Of a DNA stretch of 64,000 bases, positions 1 through 12,848 are shown piece by piece. Under the pieces are notes generated by a model. The model was not told the DNA's origin and searched no databases. It was given only the letters and a program-made list of their open reading frames with translations. Position 1 is the first letter of the stretch, and each line of letters begins with the position of its first letter. The translations under genes were made by a program, and so were the position numbers. Source of the stretch: Aphis gossypii (Eukaryota > Arthropoda > Insecta > Hemiptera > Aphididae); NCBI RefSeq assembly GCF_020184175.1, contig NC_065533.1, positions 49,328,351 to 49,392,350 of the forward strand, in the 5' to 3' direction.

Positions 1-3000
1 GAACATTTTACATAAGTTAGGTAGGTAATAATATTATTGTTCATTGCCGTGTCATTATTTATAGTTAATATTTTGACAGTAAAACTGTAAAACTATTGAA
101 CTACAATAGTTGAACACCAATGATATTTTTAAACATATTATACATGATAAATAAAATGTGACTAACTTTAATGGTATTAAAAATAATTTAATTATAATTT
201 TTAATGTAATTTAATTACAAGAAAAAAAAAAGTAGATTCCCCAATACTGAATTTAATATCTTCCCAGTTTTCCTATTCAATATTATACGCTTACAACAAT
301 AATGGCACGCGTTTTATTGATACCAATCTGGCTATCTACTGACTCATCCTAAAGTATATCAGTAACATATTATGCCTATTGTATATAATGCTATTTTATC
401 ACACTGAATTAAAAATCAACACATTATTCATCCAACAACGATAGCTAAATATTAAAATAATTGTTAAAAAAATAATAAAATATGTTCATGACGCCGCTGG
501 TTCTATGAACACAACAATTGTCGGTCATGAACGCAAACTTGTGAATGCTAAGTATACAGAATACAGATTATATTGATTATGTAGATAATAAAGATTTTAT
601 AGGTAGAACACGGTCTCAGGATATATCTTCTAAGACAGTATTTTTTTTATTTTTTTTTTTTGGAATTACAGATAATGTTTATTATCCATACATAATAAGA
701 TAATAACTTATCAAACACTCAAACCTCAGATATATATTATTATTTAATATGGGTACCCATCTATTTATTGTTGTATAGGTATTATCTGCGATTTAATATT
801 TAAATCTGTCATGTGCGATAACGTGGTTATCGCCATCTGCTGTGATTAATGTTTAGTCTTCATGACGCACTAGGTATGTAAAAATATGCAATAATAATTT
901 TAAAATTCCAAAACTTATAACCATATAAAAACAAATTTGTATCTGTAATAGTTTAAATATATAATTTATTAATAATTTAATCCTATCGGCTATCATTGTA
1001 GGTACCGATATAGATACACATATAGGAATAGTATATACTATATAGGTACATAAAAATAAAAATTGTATAATGAATGCCAAATTTTTTAAACCGCCGTCAG
1101 TACTACGTATTTTTTAAATTTCAGTTAAAACACTAAAAAGAAAATGTTAAATATTAAAAATATATATAATAATGTAAAATATGAGGTCGACACTACATAG
1201 CGCGTATTGATCAGAGATGGCGATGGCAAATTGGCGCAAACCTATGACACGCGTGTCGCGGAGTTATACGTCTATGATCTTTAAGTGATACTCGCAAGTT
1301 TTATTTTTATCATTCAAGCCATGGATGTAGGAATTTTTAAGTTTAAAAGAGAGTCATAAAATTAGTTGACACACAATGGTTCGCCATCTTCCCTGGTTAG
1401 TAGATCATCTGTCGATATTTTATAAAACATTAAAATAATATTAAAAATAAATTTTATAAAAGTAATTTAATTTGTAGGACCTAAAAATCGTTTAAATTCT
1501 TTAAAAACACGAATTTCGTTCACCTTTTATTTGGTACATTTATAAAAAATACTTATAATGATGAGCTCGACAAATGCGTGTTAATGCTATAATGTTTTAT
1601 TTTCAAATACTGCTTTTGATGCATTATATATTTACATAATATATTGGAGAAAATTAGCAACTGTGTGGAGAGTGATTATCGAATATCGTTCACACAATGC
1701 CTTTATATCACGTCACTAGAAATGTAATTAGTAATGTAATTTATTGTCTATTCCTAGGTAGGTATACACTATACATGAATAACACGATAGATCTTATATG
1801 ACTATTGTACATAGTTGTGCGCAGACTACAATTTCCGGTCGAGCATGGAACAATTAATGCGTCAATACTTGGACAGTGCCCAATTAATAATTAATTAATT
1901 GTATAAATATATTAATTATTGTAAATTAAAAACCATTTATAAATAGAATCAAGTTTTATGTGCACACAACAATAATGTGCTGATTTCTAGACAAAATATA
2001 TTTTTGAAGTTAAAAATGTTCATTATCTACTCGAATATATTGTTACGATTAAATACATACCCACAAAAATTTGAAATTGTATTATGCTCCTAAAAAAAGC
2101 ACCGCAAACAAGCCTATATATGGGCTATTATTGGCTATATATTTTATGTAACGAAAAAGTTGTTTGACAACATGTAATAGAGATGATACTGTGACTGGCC
2201 GTAATTTTTTTTCAGCATGCCTATTTGCTTTTCACTCTCTCAAAAAAAAAATAAATAAAATAAAATATGTTCGTTGTTTTAGGAGTGGCTGGGCGTCAAA
2301 ATCGTAATACTTTGGGCGCAGTAAAAGTCTAACTATACGGCCCTGGCGACGACCTAAGAGTATACGAATGTGTACGATTATCAATAATTTCACTCGACTT
2401 AAATGACTACTTGAGCCATTATTACCCATCGACTGCGATGCTCACTAGCTCACTTTAATAGATCTTCGATAATCGATAGTCGATAAACGATATCTTTTCG
2501 ACGACCGTTATGGCGTTATATTCATTTCACAACTCCTGAGGACTGGGAGTTATATTGATTTATACAAAGCGGGACGCCTTGCCGTACATTATAATTTTTA
2601 ATAATATCCGCCACTGTACCTATAAATAACTATAATAGGTATGCATATTATGACTTGCATCTGCAGCAGGGTCACTTATATCTCTTATTTGTATCTTGTA
2701 CCACCTTGTAGTCTATAATACAATCATGATCGTCTCACAAAATATGTTTGTAATAGTGTCGAGCGTAGATAAGGATATAATATTATAATAATTTAGACCT
2801 TTAACTTCCATGGTTAAAACACTTAATATATATATATATATTTAACTTGTCAGCTAGTAACGCTTGTAACTAATACACTATTATATAACATGTTATCAAC
2901 GTACATTATACCTAACGTGTATTATATTGAATATTTATATTTATACAAAAGACATGACACAACACCCAAATATATTATGTAATGGGTACACCTCTAACGT

Positions 3001-4344
3001 GTGTTTGTATTGTAAAGGACGAAGGGTGGAGGCGCCTTTGTTGCAATAATAATATAATTGGTGTAAACTGTAAATACATAATATATTATACAGTTGGTAT
3101 ACTCAACACAGTGTTTTGTGTTCGATGCTCGTACAGTCGTATACGTCAATATACGTCATAAATTAAATTATTTGAGATTAAAATAATTATATAATAGGTA
3201 TATATAATTATTTATAATTATTATTATTTTGTGAATTGTGGAGTGATTAATGTTAAATTTAATATAATATTATATCCATTATTGCGTATACTAAAAACTG
3301 ATTATCATATAATATTATTTTAAGTCTTTGAGAAGAAAATCATAAATCGTTTAAAAGTTTTGATCGTGAAGCCGAAAAAAAATGCCGAAACAACTTATTA
3401 GCCATTTAGCAATTAGGTATAGTCGTATAGATATTGAATTTATTTCTATATACTAAATACTATATAGGATCTAGGCCATCAGGAATTCAAATCAAACAAA
3501 TTATTACCTATCATTAAAATCATTACGTTTTAATAATTAATTAATTAGTCATAAAAATATGATCGCTGGTTCATTACCTATTAAATTATTATTTCGGTTT
3601 TTAAAAGAATTGTTTATTTAATGTAAAAACAAAGAATAGATAAAAAAAAAAACTTAAACCGTTTAATAAATAATACTTATTTTGCATGAATTCAAATTGT
3701 TTTCTGAAATGATTATTTTAAATCTTAGAAGAGCGTAATTTTTTTTCTAATATATTATATTTTTTTTCTATAATCGATGTTATAGCAAAATAGTTCACTA
3801 TATCATAGCAATAATGTGGTAATAGTTTATCAACAAAATTTAATTTCTTATGTGTAGATAAAATATATTGGTCTGATAATTAATTGAATATATACGGTAT
3901 ACGCAGATAATATAAGACCCATGCTTAAAAAAAATAATAATTTCTTATTATAAAATATTACAATAGTCGATCTACGAAATAGTCCCAGTTTTTATGTCAC
4001 ACAGCCTCTCGCCTATTGCATATTCACATCCAACACATAAAGACTGAATTCACATTTTCTTATAAATAAATAATTGAATAGTATTTTTATCTAAATGCAT
4101 TTAGCAAATATTATAAGACATATATATATATATAATTCTATAAATGTATAGATACATACAAGGACTACAACTGTGTAAATTTGATTGTGACATAATAATA
4201 ATATGATTTATTAGATAATATTATATTAAGTACAGTAGTATAATAATTTATAATAAGTTTTTATTAATAAAATAATAACTATAGCTAGAGTTGGGGACTT
4301 TTAGACTAAAAATAATGTTCGAAAAGGTACACAGTGTACTACAC
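1..4344. other. Non-coding AT-rich stretch
   Basis: No open frame here resembles a protein, and the longest frames begin with non-ATG codons or encode AT-driven hydrophobic runs. The stretch holds short AT microsatellites (for example near 2830 and 4116-4131). A locally GC-richer patch near 2280-2480 is followed by clustered ATCGATA-like palindromic words. I can support no gene. Confidence 0.6.
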
Positions 4345-4583
4345 CAGTGCCGGATTTACCTCTTCAGCCACCCTACGCTATTAGGAAAATGCCGCCTCAA
4401 AATCATACAATCATTTTTTTAAAACCAATACGAGCTTCATATATGACCCAATGGTCGACGTGGCCAAGAAAGCGCTAATAAAAAAGTAAAATAATTTTTT
4501 ATCTGTTTATAGAGACGAAACAGGAGAAAAAAATTGCCGCCCTAGGCTATAGCCTAGTTAGCCTAATGGTAAATCCGGCACTG
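4345..4583. mobile_element. hAT-like MITE, 239 bp
   Basis: The element is bounded by perfect 16-bp terminal inverted repeats: CAGTGCCGGATTTACC on the left and its reverse complement on the right. The inverted similarity continues inward in weaker form through the GCCGCC/GGCGGC and TAGGCT words. It has no coding capacity. CAG...CTG ends are typical of hAT-superfamily derivatives, but I could not identify a clean 8-bp target duplication, so the superfamily is an inference. Confidence 0.75.
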
Positions 4584-6857
4584 AGTCTACACACGTCATA
4601 CACACACACCACACACTTACTCACATACTCACAATTCACACATATATAATATAATAAATATATTACAATACGTCAATACATGCATTCGAAAATGTTTTGT
4701 ATTCAATTAAAATAAAATGGAATGTATTTAAAAATATGTATATATTTAACATAGGTAAAGTACTGTTAAAATATTAGAAATGTTTTAATTTGTCAAACAT
4801 GCTTCGTAGGTATATATGATAATAAAACAATAAACCTATATAAAAACACGGAAATTCAAACTTAATGTTTAATTTCATCATTTCACAAAACAAACTTATA
4901 TTTTATTGAATATTCTTAAGCAGTTAAGCCATCGCAATACAACAAGATGCAAGTACAAGTATAATCCCAAATCAAAATAGTTATACTAAACAATAAGTCA
5001 TTCAAGACACGCAAATAATATTGACATATACTTTTATATTATATTATTATGTAGGTATATGTATAAATATTCTCTGCAGATGGCTTTACAAGCTACTTAT
5101 TTAGTATACCTATTACCTACTTCTTATATTATATGATTGCCTAATGGCTAATACTATTGCCTAAACTTGGTGTTTGATAATTATTATACATATTATGCAT
5201 ACAGCATTTACATATTGAAATTAAAATCAGAAATACGGAAGTTCACTTTAGGTACCTACCTATATATTATAAAAAAATTGAATAAATAAAAATTATTACA
5301 GTACCTACAGTGATTATATTGTAGTTATTTTGAAATTTTATGGTATATGAATTCATACAAGCGAATATAGTTTGTGAACAATTTTTTATACTTAGTATAA
5401 TTATTTAGTCCACTACCTATATACATTACATCCATGTCATAATATACATTAGACTTATATAATAATATATATATATTTATAGGTACTTAAATAAAATTTA
5501 GATATGTTGGTAGGTAATAGGTATAGAAAATAGTTATAATCAATTCTTTACATAATACGACGTATCTATCTAAAACCATTTTTTTTATACTTGATGTATA
5601 TATTAAGTTAATTGATAATTTGAAATCGTTTATTTATCTACGACGGTGTAAATTATAAATATAGATAACGCAACCGATCAGAAAATTTAATCATGATCGA
5701 AAACATTAAGCTAAGCAACGATTATTGTAGTAATGTATTAGGTATACTCTCGTAAATGGTATAGCTGGGGTTTTATAGGTATTTAAATAATAATATGCCT
5801 ATATAATATATCTACCTATTGTAGTAACTTCTACGCGTAAATGGTAAATGTCACGTAAACGTATGCCTTATGTACTCAATACGTAAATAATAATATAGCA
5901 TGTAGGTATACGTGAATACGGTACGGTATAGGTATAAAATAAGTACCTAATCGGTATACCTAATAATATTGGTGACTGTAAATATCATAATATTATAATA
6001 TGATACCTATAATATTATGTTAAAATTTGCTATCAATGATCACAAAACAGTACTAAGGATTATAGTACGTATTATTATGATATTACAGTCATTTTATTAG
6101 CACATTTTCAACACGACCGACACTCCTCGTCGTTTAGTCTGTGCATGATGCGATGAACGTGCGTTTTGTTTACCCGTGTACGCATAATACAAAAAATAAA
6201 ATACGATAATTTATTACAATATAATATATATCGCACAGACCTTATCGAAAAAAAAAGTATAACAATAAATAATAATAATAATAATAATATATTATCATAT
6301 TATTAATAATAGAGTGATGAATGGCAGCAGCAGCTGCAGTTCAACGTCCAGTGATCATATCGTGTACGTTGTTTGTCTATATTATATATATACATACACG
6401 CGTAGGTCTCTAATCTAATAATTAAATATAAAGAACGTACTTATCGATTCTCGTAGTCTCAAACGAGGTAAATAATATAGTCATAAGTCATTAATGTAAT
6501 ATAATAGGTATTCAGTCAACAGTAATTTCATTTATACTTAATTTTACAGACGTGAATCGTTAAAATTGCAGAACCTAATATAACTATTCTGTGTGTACGG
6601 TCCACGTGTTCCGGTGAACCATATTATACCGATAACGCACTGCAATAATCCGTATAAATTGTATCTATGATCTATACGCCCAAATCAAATGGCCGTGCGT
6701 GTAGGTAAATACTAAATATAATAAAATAGTTCCAAAATCGTTTATTTGTATTTTCAAATAATGACACGATGATCTGTAACGCATATTATACTAAAGGCCA
6801 AACTATAATAATATACATAATTAAATAGATTAATAGGTACTTAACACAATTATATAT
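4584..6857. other. Non-coding AT-rich stretch
   Basis: No gene is visible. The stretch contains many taggtacctac-type words and a (TAA)n microsatellite at 6266-6290, followed by a short CAGCAGCAGCTGCAG patch near 6322. No splice-bounded exon was found. Confidence 0.6.
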
Positions 6858-8729
6858 AGGGCCCCCTGCACATACAATTTCGGGCTCCTGTAATAAATGT
6901 TTGTCCGGCCCCTTTATAAAACTTCCAAAAATACAATTTACCACCTATATAACAATTTTTTGAAAAATAATTGTTTTTTAATTATACTAATTCAAATTCA
7001 ATATTCACTGTAAACTCTGTTAAGACAGGATAACATCTGTTGGGTTAGCTATTAAATTATAAAAAATCAAGATTCATAAACATTTCAACATAGATAATGT
7101 CTTTTCTATTTTTTTATTACAATATTATCTAAATTAAAAAAGAAAAAAACAAGTATTTTAGATTCTGAACGGAGTGATGAATGTATTGATTTTACAATGA
7201 TGTATGTTTTTTTTTGTTTTTGTGTCTGTGTACAGCATTATTAGTCAAAATAATGCTTCAATTTCAAACTTCGAGGTTGGTTTCCAAAGGAAAAGTGAAT
7301 ATCCTTGGTGCATTATAGAGGTAAAAAGTAAACATTTTTCAACAGTTTTCAAAAAATTCGAGAAAAAAAAAATGACGGAAAAACGGGAATTTTTACGCAA
7401 AACCAGTTTTCGACCGAATCGATTTTTTTATATGGTTGTAATTCAAAAACTAATCACTGTAAATACTTGAAATTTTCACCAAATGTTTATATTAGTGTTA
7501 TCTATATACAGTTCAATTTTCAATTATTTTTGACTTTTTTTGAGTTATTTATAGACCACTGAAATTTTCGATTATTATGCGAATTTTTTTTTTGAAGTGT
7601 CGGTAAAAAAATTTTGGATGACCAAAAAAACTTGAAGATTTAATATAAGGTTCCTTATGAGTTGTTTTTATTGTAGCTAAAAAAAATTAAAAATCGTTAG
7701 TCACAATTTTTTTTTATAAGCGTTTATAGTTCAAATTTTTACGAAATCTGTCGAAAACGCGAAAATTTGCAAGTAATTTTGAAGTTGAAAAATCATAAAA
7801 TTGTTTGTGTTCATAACTAAGGATTAAAATTATAACACTAAGTTTTCCATAAGTTTTCCTTCAAGTAGCTATAGAGAAAACTCATAACATCATTATAGAA
7901 AAAATTTTATGTACGTTTGAATTTTAAATTTTTACGAAATAGCGTAACGATAAAATAACGATATAAAATTTTTTTGGCCCAATCAAAATACTTGAAAATT
8001 TTATACAAAGTTCCTCATATGTTATTCTTATAGCGATTAAAAAATTATAAGAATACATAGGCACAATTTTTTTTTATTAGCATTTGAAGTTCAAATTTTG
8101 ACAAAATTTCGTCAAAATTATGAATAGGTATTTGCAAATTATTTTGTAGGTATAATTCATAAAAATGTTTGTATAGGTAGCTAAGAGTTGAAAAATTAAT
8201 ACAAGATTTTTAATGAGTTTAACTTACAATAATTATAAAAGAACTTAAATTTTGGTGTATTCAGACCATTAAAACATAAACCACCTTTTTCACTAACCAC
8301 TGGAAATTATATCCTAGGCTGACAAATCATTTTCGTTCAGAATCGTTTTTCGTATACAATGATACCTATCATTGAATTCAAATTTAAACTATCCTAGTCC
8401 GAGGTCCACCCCACCCCCTAATGTACAGCAGAACGGTACCCACTTGCCCGCTTTTTTTTTAATTTATTTTTTTTAAGTTTAATTTTATTTTGCGGGCTTT
8501 AAGCTCAGCGTAATCAATGGTTAAATATCAAATTAACTATCATTAATCAATGACTGTGTGTATATTCTATAAAATATTATTTTACAATATTATTTAATAT
8601 AAAATAAGTATTTCTATTAAAATTTCAAAAATTACAAATAAATTTCAACAGGCCCACGGGCCCTTAAAATAGCCGGGCCCCTGTACTCAAGGTCCATCAC
8701 CCCCCCCCCCCCACCCTTGTGGGGCCCTG
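6858..8729. mobile_element. Composite element with GGGCCC ends and a nested repeat
   Basis: The left edge reads AGGGCCCC and the right edge is its exact inverse, GGGGCCCT. Inner flanks on both sides are rich in GGCCC and GGGCTC words and look like matching arms interrupted by other sequence. Between the arms lies a copy of the dispersed repeat annotated at 7154-8460. The right arm includes a run of 13 C at 8700-8712. I read this as an older GGGCCC-ended DNA element into which the dispersed repeat inserted. The outer boundaries are approximate and no target duplication was established. Confidence 0.5.
7154..8460 (+). repeat. Dispersed repeat family R1, copy 1
   Basis: This copy starts with TTTTAGATTCTGAACG and continues through T-rich, internally repetitive sequence with recurring motifs such as TTCAAATTTTTACGAAAT and GAAAATTTGCAAGTAATTTT. 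It ends after a CGTTCAGAATCGTTTTTCG-like segment and a poly-T tract. Two more copies are at 20226-21637 and 23000-24297. The open frame inside it (7204-7470) is a product of the repeat, not a gene. The internal motif recurs roughly every 250-450 bp, suggesting an ancestral internal tandem structure. I infer a non-autonomous transposon. Confidence 0.8.
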
Positions 8730-9551
8730 AGTTTATATATATTTTATATGCACAAATATGTTGATGGATTTATGGACTATATATTGGAAATTTAATATAT
8801 AAATATTATAGAGGTACCTATTAAGTCGAAATTAAACGCTTAATGTGAAGAAATAGTGGATACATTATATAGGTATAGTTATGGGTATGTTATCCGTATA
8901 GGAATTGTATAATATGTGTATTCCATCATCACGATTTCTATTATGATTCCGAATTTATTTTGCAACGAAAAATAAAAACGTAAGTAAACAAGCGCGAAAA
9001 CCTAATGAATAACGATACCTATTATAAATGATTTGGGAGCTTATATTGGCCCGATTTTTTGTTTTGCACACAAGTTCCAATAGTTTTGGCACAATCACAC
9101 ACCTGTGGACTTAAGTGTTATAGAAATTCCGAGGTGGAAGTGTAAAAGTTCGTAGGTAATCTAAAAGGCCTGCGAACATCATATACTTAGTGTAAAATAT
9201 CATTACCGTATTTATGTTTTGGCGTTTTGCTATTCGGTTATACGCACATACTGCGTCATCGTAAATTCATTCTGTACTGTCACGAAGTCCCAATACGTAC
9301 ATAGATATAACTATATTTTGATTACTCAATAGAATGTATAATAATTATACATAAAAAAAAAATAATCGTTCGGCTTGCCTTCATAACTGTGACTCGTGTA
9401 TAGACTACCGAGTACCGATACAGTTTTGTTTCATCGCTTGCTCTGTGTGTTGCTATATATCAGGTCATCGACGATGTAAAATACATTAAATTATGAAATA
9501 TACAAGTATAAATATGTACCTAGGTATACGCAAAACAAACGAAAAGCTATT
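8730..9551. other. Non-coding stretch
   Basis: Nothing recognisable: no open frame of note, no RNA gene, and only AT-rich single-copy-looking sequence between two mobile elements. Confidence 0.55.
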
Positions 9552-9797
9552 AAAAAGTGGTTTCAGAATAAAAACATCTATAATATAGAGAACAATATTT
9601 CGGAGGGAACCTCATTGGGGTTTTTCTATTAATTTAAATACACAGCTCGTAATTAAAGGAACAAAATATTTTTATTTTACGTTTTTAAAATAACTTTTTT
9701 AGTAATTAATAATTCGAAAAACACTCGTGAGGTTCCCTCCCGAATATTGTTCTCTATATATTTCATAATAGGTATTTTTAATCTAAAACCACTTTTT
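9552..9797. mobile_element. Hairpin MITE, 246 bp
   Basis: Long inverted arms of about 77-81 bp (9552-9628 and 9717-9797) begin AAAAAGTGGTTT and pair with few mismatches. They include matching GAGAACAATATT and GAGGGAACCTCA blocks, separated by an AT-rich loop of about 90 bp. The short minus-strand open frame crossing the right arm is incidental. No autonomous relative is visible in the window, so the superfamily is unassigned. Confidence 0.8.
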
Positions 9798-11589
9798 GAT
9801 GCCGTTTTGTTTGTTTTCCATGGACAAGTTCTTACCGCTGAAAATGACCAGTGTCCTCTTAACATTTTATTACGTTAAAGTGTTAAACTGTACACGGTGT
9901 AACCAAAAGTGTTTTGTCTAATATTATCAACATCTAAATCTTCTCATATACCCCAATTTGGTATCATAGTATCAGACAACATTTTAATTGTTACTTGGAT
10001 ACTATAAGTCCATGAGTCATAACACCATGTAACAATACTATTATATACATTACTGTCATTAATAATCATTGTCATATAGATAAATAGTTTTAATAATTAT
10101 ATTGAATTTTATTACTTCTATTATTTATTTATACATTTAATTCAAATTAATCAACATGATAGGTAAATTGCAAGAACCAAAAAAAATTATGTCTGTAATT
10201 ATTATAAAATGATATATCGATTTTTTGCCACTATAACTATAATAGGTAGGTAGGTAACAGAAAAATACACAAGATTGACTGTGTATAGTACATATTAAAT
10301 ACTAAATAATAGTATTAGGTACCTACTCAAATAGTAGACGTACTATTAAAATGTTATTAGCTATTGACAGATAGAGACGAATAGTAGATTATACATACAT
10401 TTGATTTAGGTCAAGGGCTCTCAAACTTATTTTTTTTCGTAGGTACCAGTGTACCACCCACGTGTAGTACGGGTAGTTATATGGGTACCTACCACTAATG
10501 ATTAAAAATAAAATTATTCAATTATTTTACAATTTAAATACAATTATAAGTTATAACAATACACAATTCTATTGTTTATGGCTACAATCATCCACTGCAC
10601 AGAATGCTCAGATTGCTCAGTTTCTAATTCAAATGTGCCTTAGTTGTTTTGGTTGCGTTCTCTGGCTACTATTATATAATTTGTACACTTTTTATTACTA
10701 TTTTAGCTTTTTTAAAGGTTTATTGAGTACTATTAATTATTACCTACTTAATTGTATTTGCCTACATATGTTTTACTGCTGATTGGCGTAAAATATATAT
10801 AAATAAATAAATAAATATTACAAACATTTGTAATGGTTATATATTATTTTTTTAATTTTTGATCCCTACCACAACTGGGTAATAGTCGACAGTTGTATAC
10901 TTGTAAGTAATACATGTGAAATTAATAATTAGATCACATAATATTGGTGCTTGAAGTTAATAGGAGTATACATTTTTATTAAATATAAATTATTGTCTAC
11001 TAATGTTTCTTAATGTGTTCCAGCTATGTGAATCAGCTCATAAATGGGTTAATACTAAATTAATTTATTTAAAAAATGATTGTAGGATTTTCAACAATTT
11101 AATTTGTAATTTCTACTGTAATATTAATGCTATTAAAATAAATAATAAGGTTTTTTCTTTTTAAAGTTAAAAATTTAAATCAATCGATTAAACACGAGAA
11201 ATAGTGACTATTTAAATGACTAGATACATAAATTGTGAAATAAATTTGTATATAGATTCAGAATATCAGAATTGATGAAGAACAGAAGAACTATGTAGAT
11301 ATTTGTGTTTTTTTTGCTCTTTGGAAAACACTATTTGAGACAATACATATCAAGTCATTTTTTTAGATATTCCTCATAACTCATAAGCAAATAACAATTT
11401 TAATAAAAATGTTAGTTAAGATGATCTGATAAATTGCTTTTAAAATGGTTTTAATAAGGTTTTATACATACCTATGTTCTATATATTAAGAATATGCAAA
11501 TGCACTATTTGTATTCTCCCTCTGGCCAATATAAATTGACATATTAAAATGCAATCAATCAAAATCATTTATTTTTTTAGTTTTTGTAT
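9798..11589. other. Non-coding stretch
   Basis: AT-rich sequence. A plus-strand open frame at 10498-10782 is composed mainly of L, Y, F and C from AT-rich codons, without splice signals or recognisable motifs. I do not call it a gene. Confidence 0.55.
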
Positions 11590-12018
11590 CTTAAGAGGAC
11601 GCCACACCCGCATGTGTTGTATCAGTTTTACAAGTGTGTAGCATAGCGAATTTATGTTCAAATCACATTTAGCTCTGTTAGTTTAAAATTAGAGTGAACC
11701 GACCTATTATACATCTTAATGGAAGGATATTATCTGTGTTTGTATGTTGGTTTTTTAAGATTATTCAGTTTTTAAGTGAGTTATAAACATTTTTAAATGA
11801 CGCTATATAAATATACACATAACTTGCTAAAAAATTAAACTACCGTAAACAACCAATATACAAACACAGATAATGTTTTTACCATAAAGTTTCATAATAG
11901 GTTGATTTACTCTAATTTTTAAATTAACAGAGCTAAACGTAATCTTTTGAGTCTAAATTTGCTATGCTATCCACTTGTAAGATGGCGACAATACACACAA
12001 GTGTGGCATCCTCTTAAG
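11590..12018. mobile_element. TTAA-flanked long-TIR MITE, 429 bp
   Basis: The ends read CTTAAGAGGACGCCACAC on the left and, inverted, CTTAAGAGGATGCCACAC on the right. Both termini therefore abut a TTAA. Inverted similarity extends far inward (matching TAGCATAGC, AGCTCTGTTA and TTATCTGTGTTTGTAT blocks), making most of the element a large imperfect palindrome. A TTAA at each end is the target-site signature of piggyBac-type elements. The TIR start GAGGAYGCC is not one I can match to a named family. A truncated relative is at 54695-54738. Confidence 0.75.
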
Positions 12019-12848
12019 AGTAAAATCACCCATTACAAAAACTATAAACAATTCTGAAAGTATGGCATATAAATTTGTTTAAATATTGTCTTTAAACAAT
12101 TTAATACTTATATATTTAAATTTACAAAAATTTATTTAATTATTTTTGTTTTTAAAATTCAATATAAAATCAAATAATAATAAAATATAAAATTCTAAAC
12201 AATATTATCCTCTATAATTTTTATTATATGTGATTTTAATTTAAAATTACTTGAAAATTATAAAAAATGATTTTACAAGAATGCATTTTATCTATAATGC
12301 CTCTGGGTTAGAGAAAGTAAACTAATATTACGATGAAATAGCGAGTGTATTAAATTGCTATGTTGCAATTTTTATTGATTTATAAATAAAATATGGTTAC
12401 ATTAATAGGGACTAGAATTTAACTTATGACTATATAAGACATTTAAAAAAAATTAACATTACGAAAACCAAAAATTTATAATAATATAATAATAAATACA
12501 TTTAAAAGTTGAGTAAACTGAATTAACGAATGTATAAATATGTATAACATAGAATAAATTTGTATTGATTATTAATTAAATTATTTTTATGTTAAATATT
12601 TTATATTATTTGGTAAACAAATTAAAAATATTATAAAGTTAACATTTTATCTTTATAACTAATTCTTATTTATAAAATCAGACAGATTATGGGAATGGTA
12701 ATGTTCTCAGAAATGCTGCCTAGGAAGGAATTCAATTTTTTTTCAACAAATTCTATAAATAAATGCATGATTGAAAATAAATATCTTTACAATATTACAT
12801 TATATAAAGGAATTCAAATCTATTTAAATATCCATTAAATGTAAGCTA

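Noticed and set aside
7204..7470. Plus-strand 88-codon frame
   Set aside because: It lies entirely inside R1 copy 1; the other copies do not preserve the frame.
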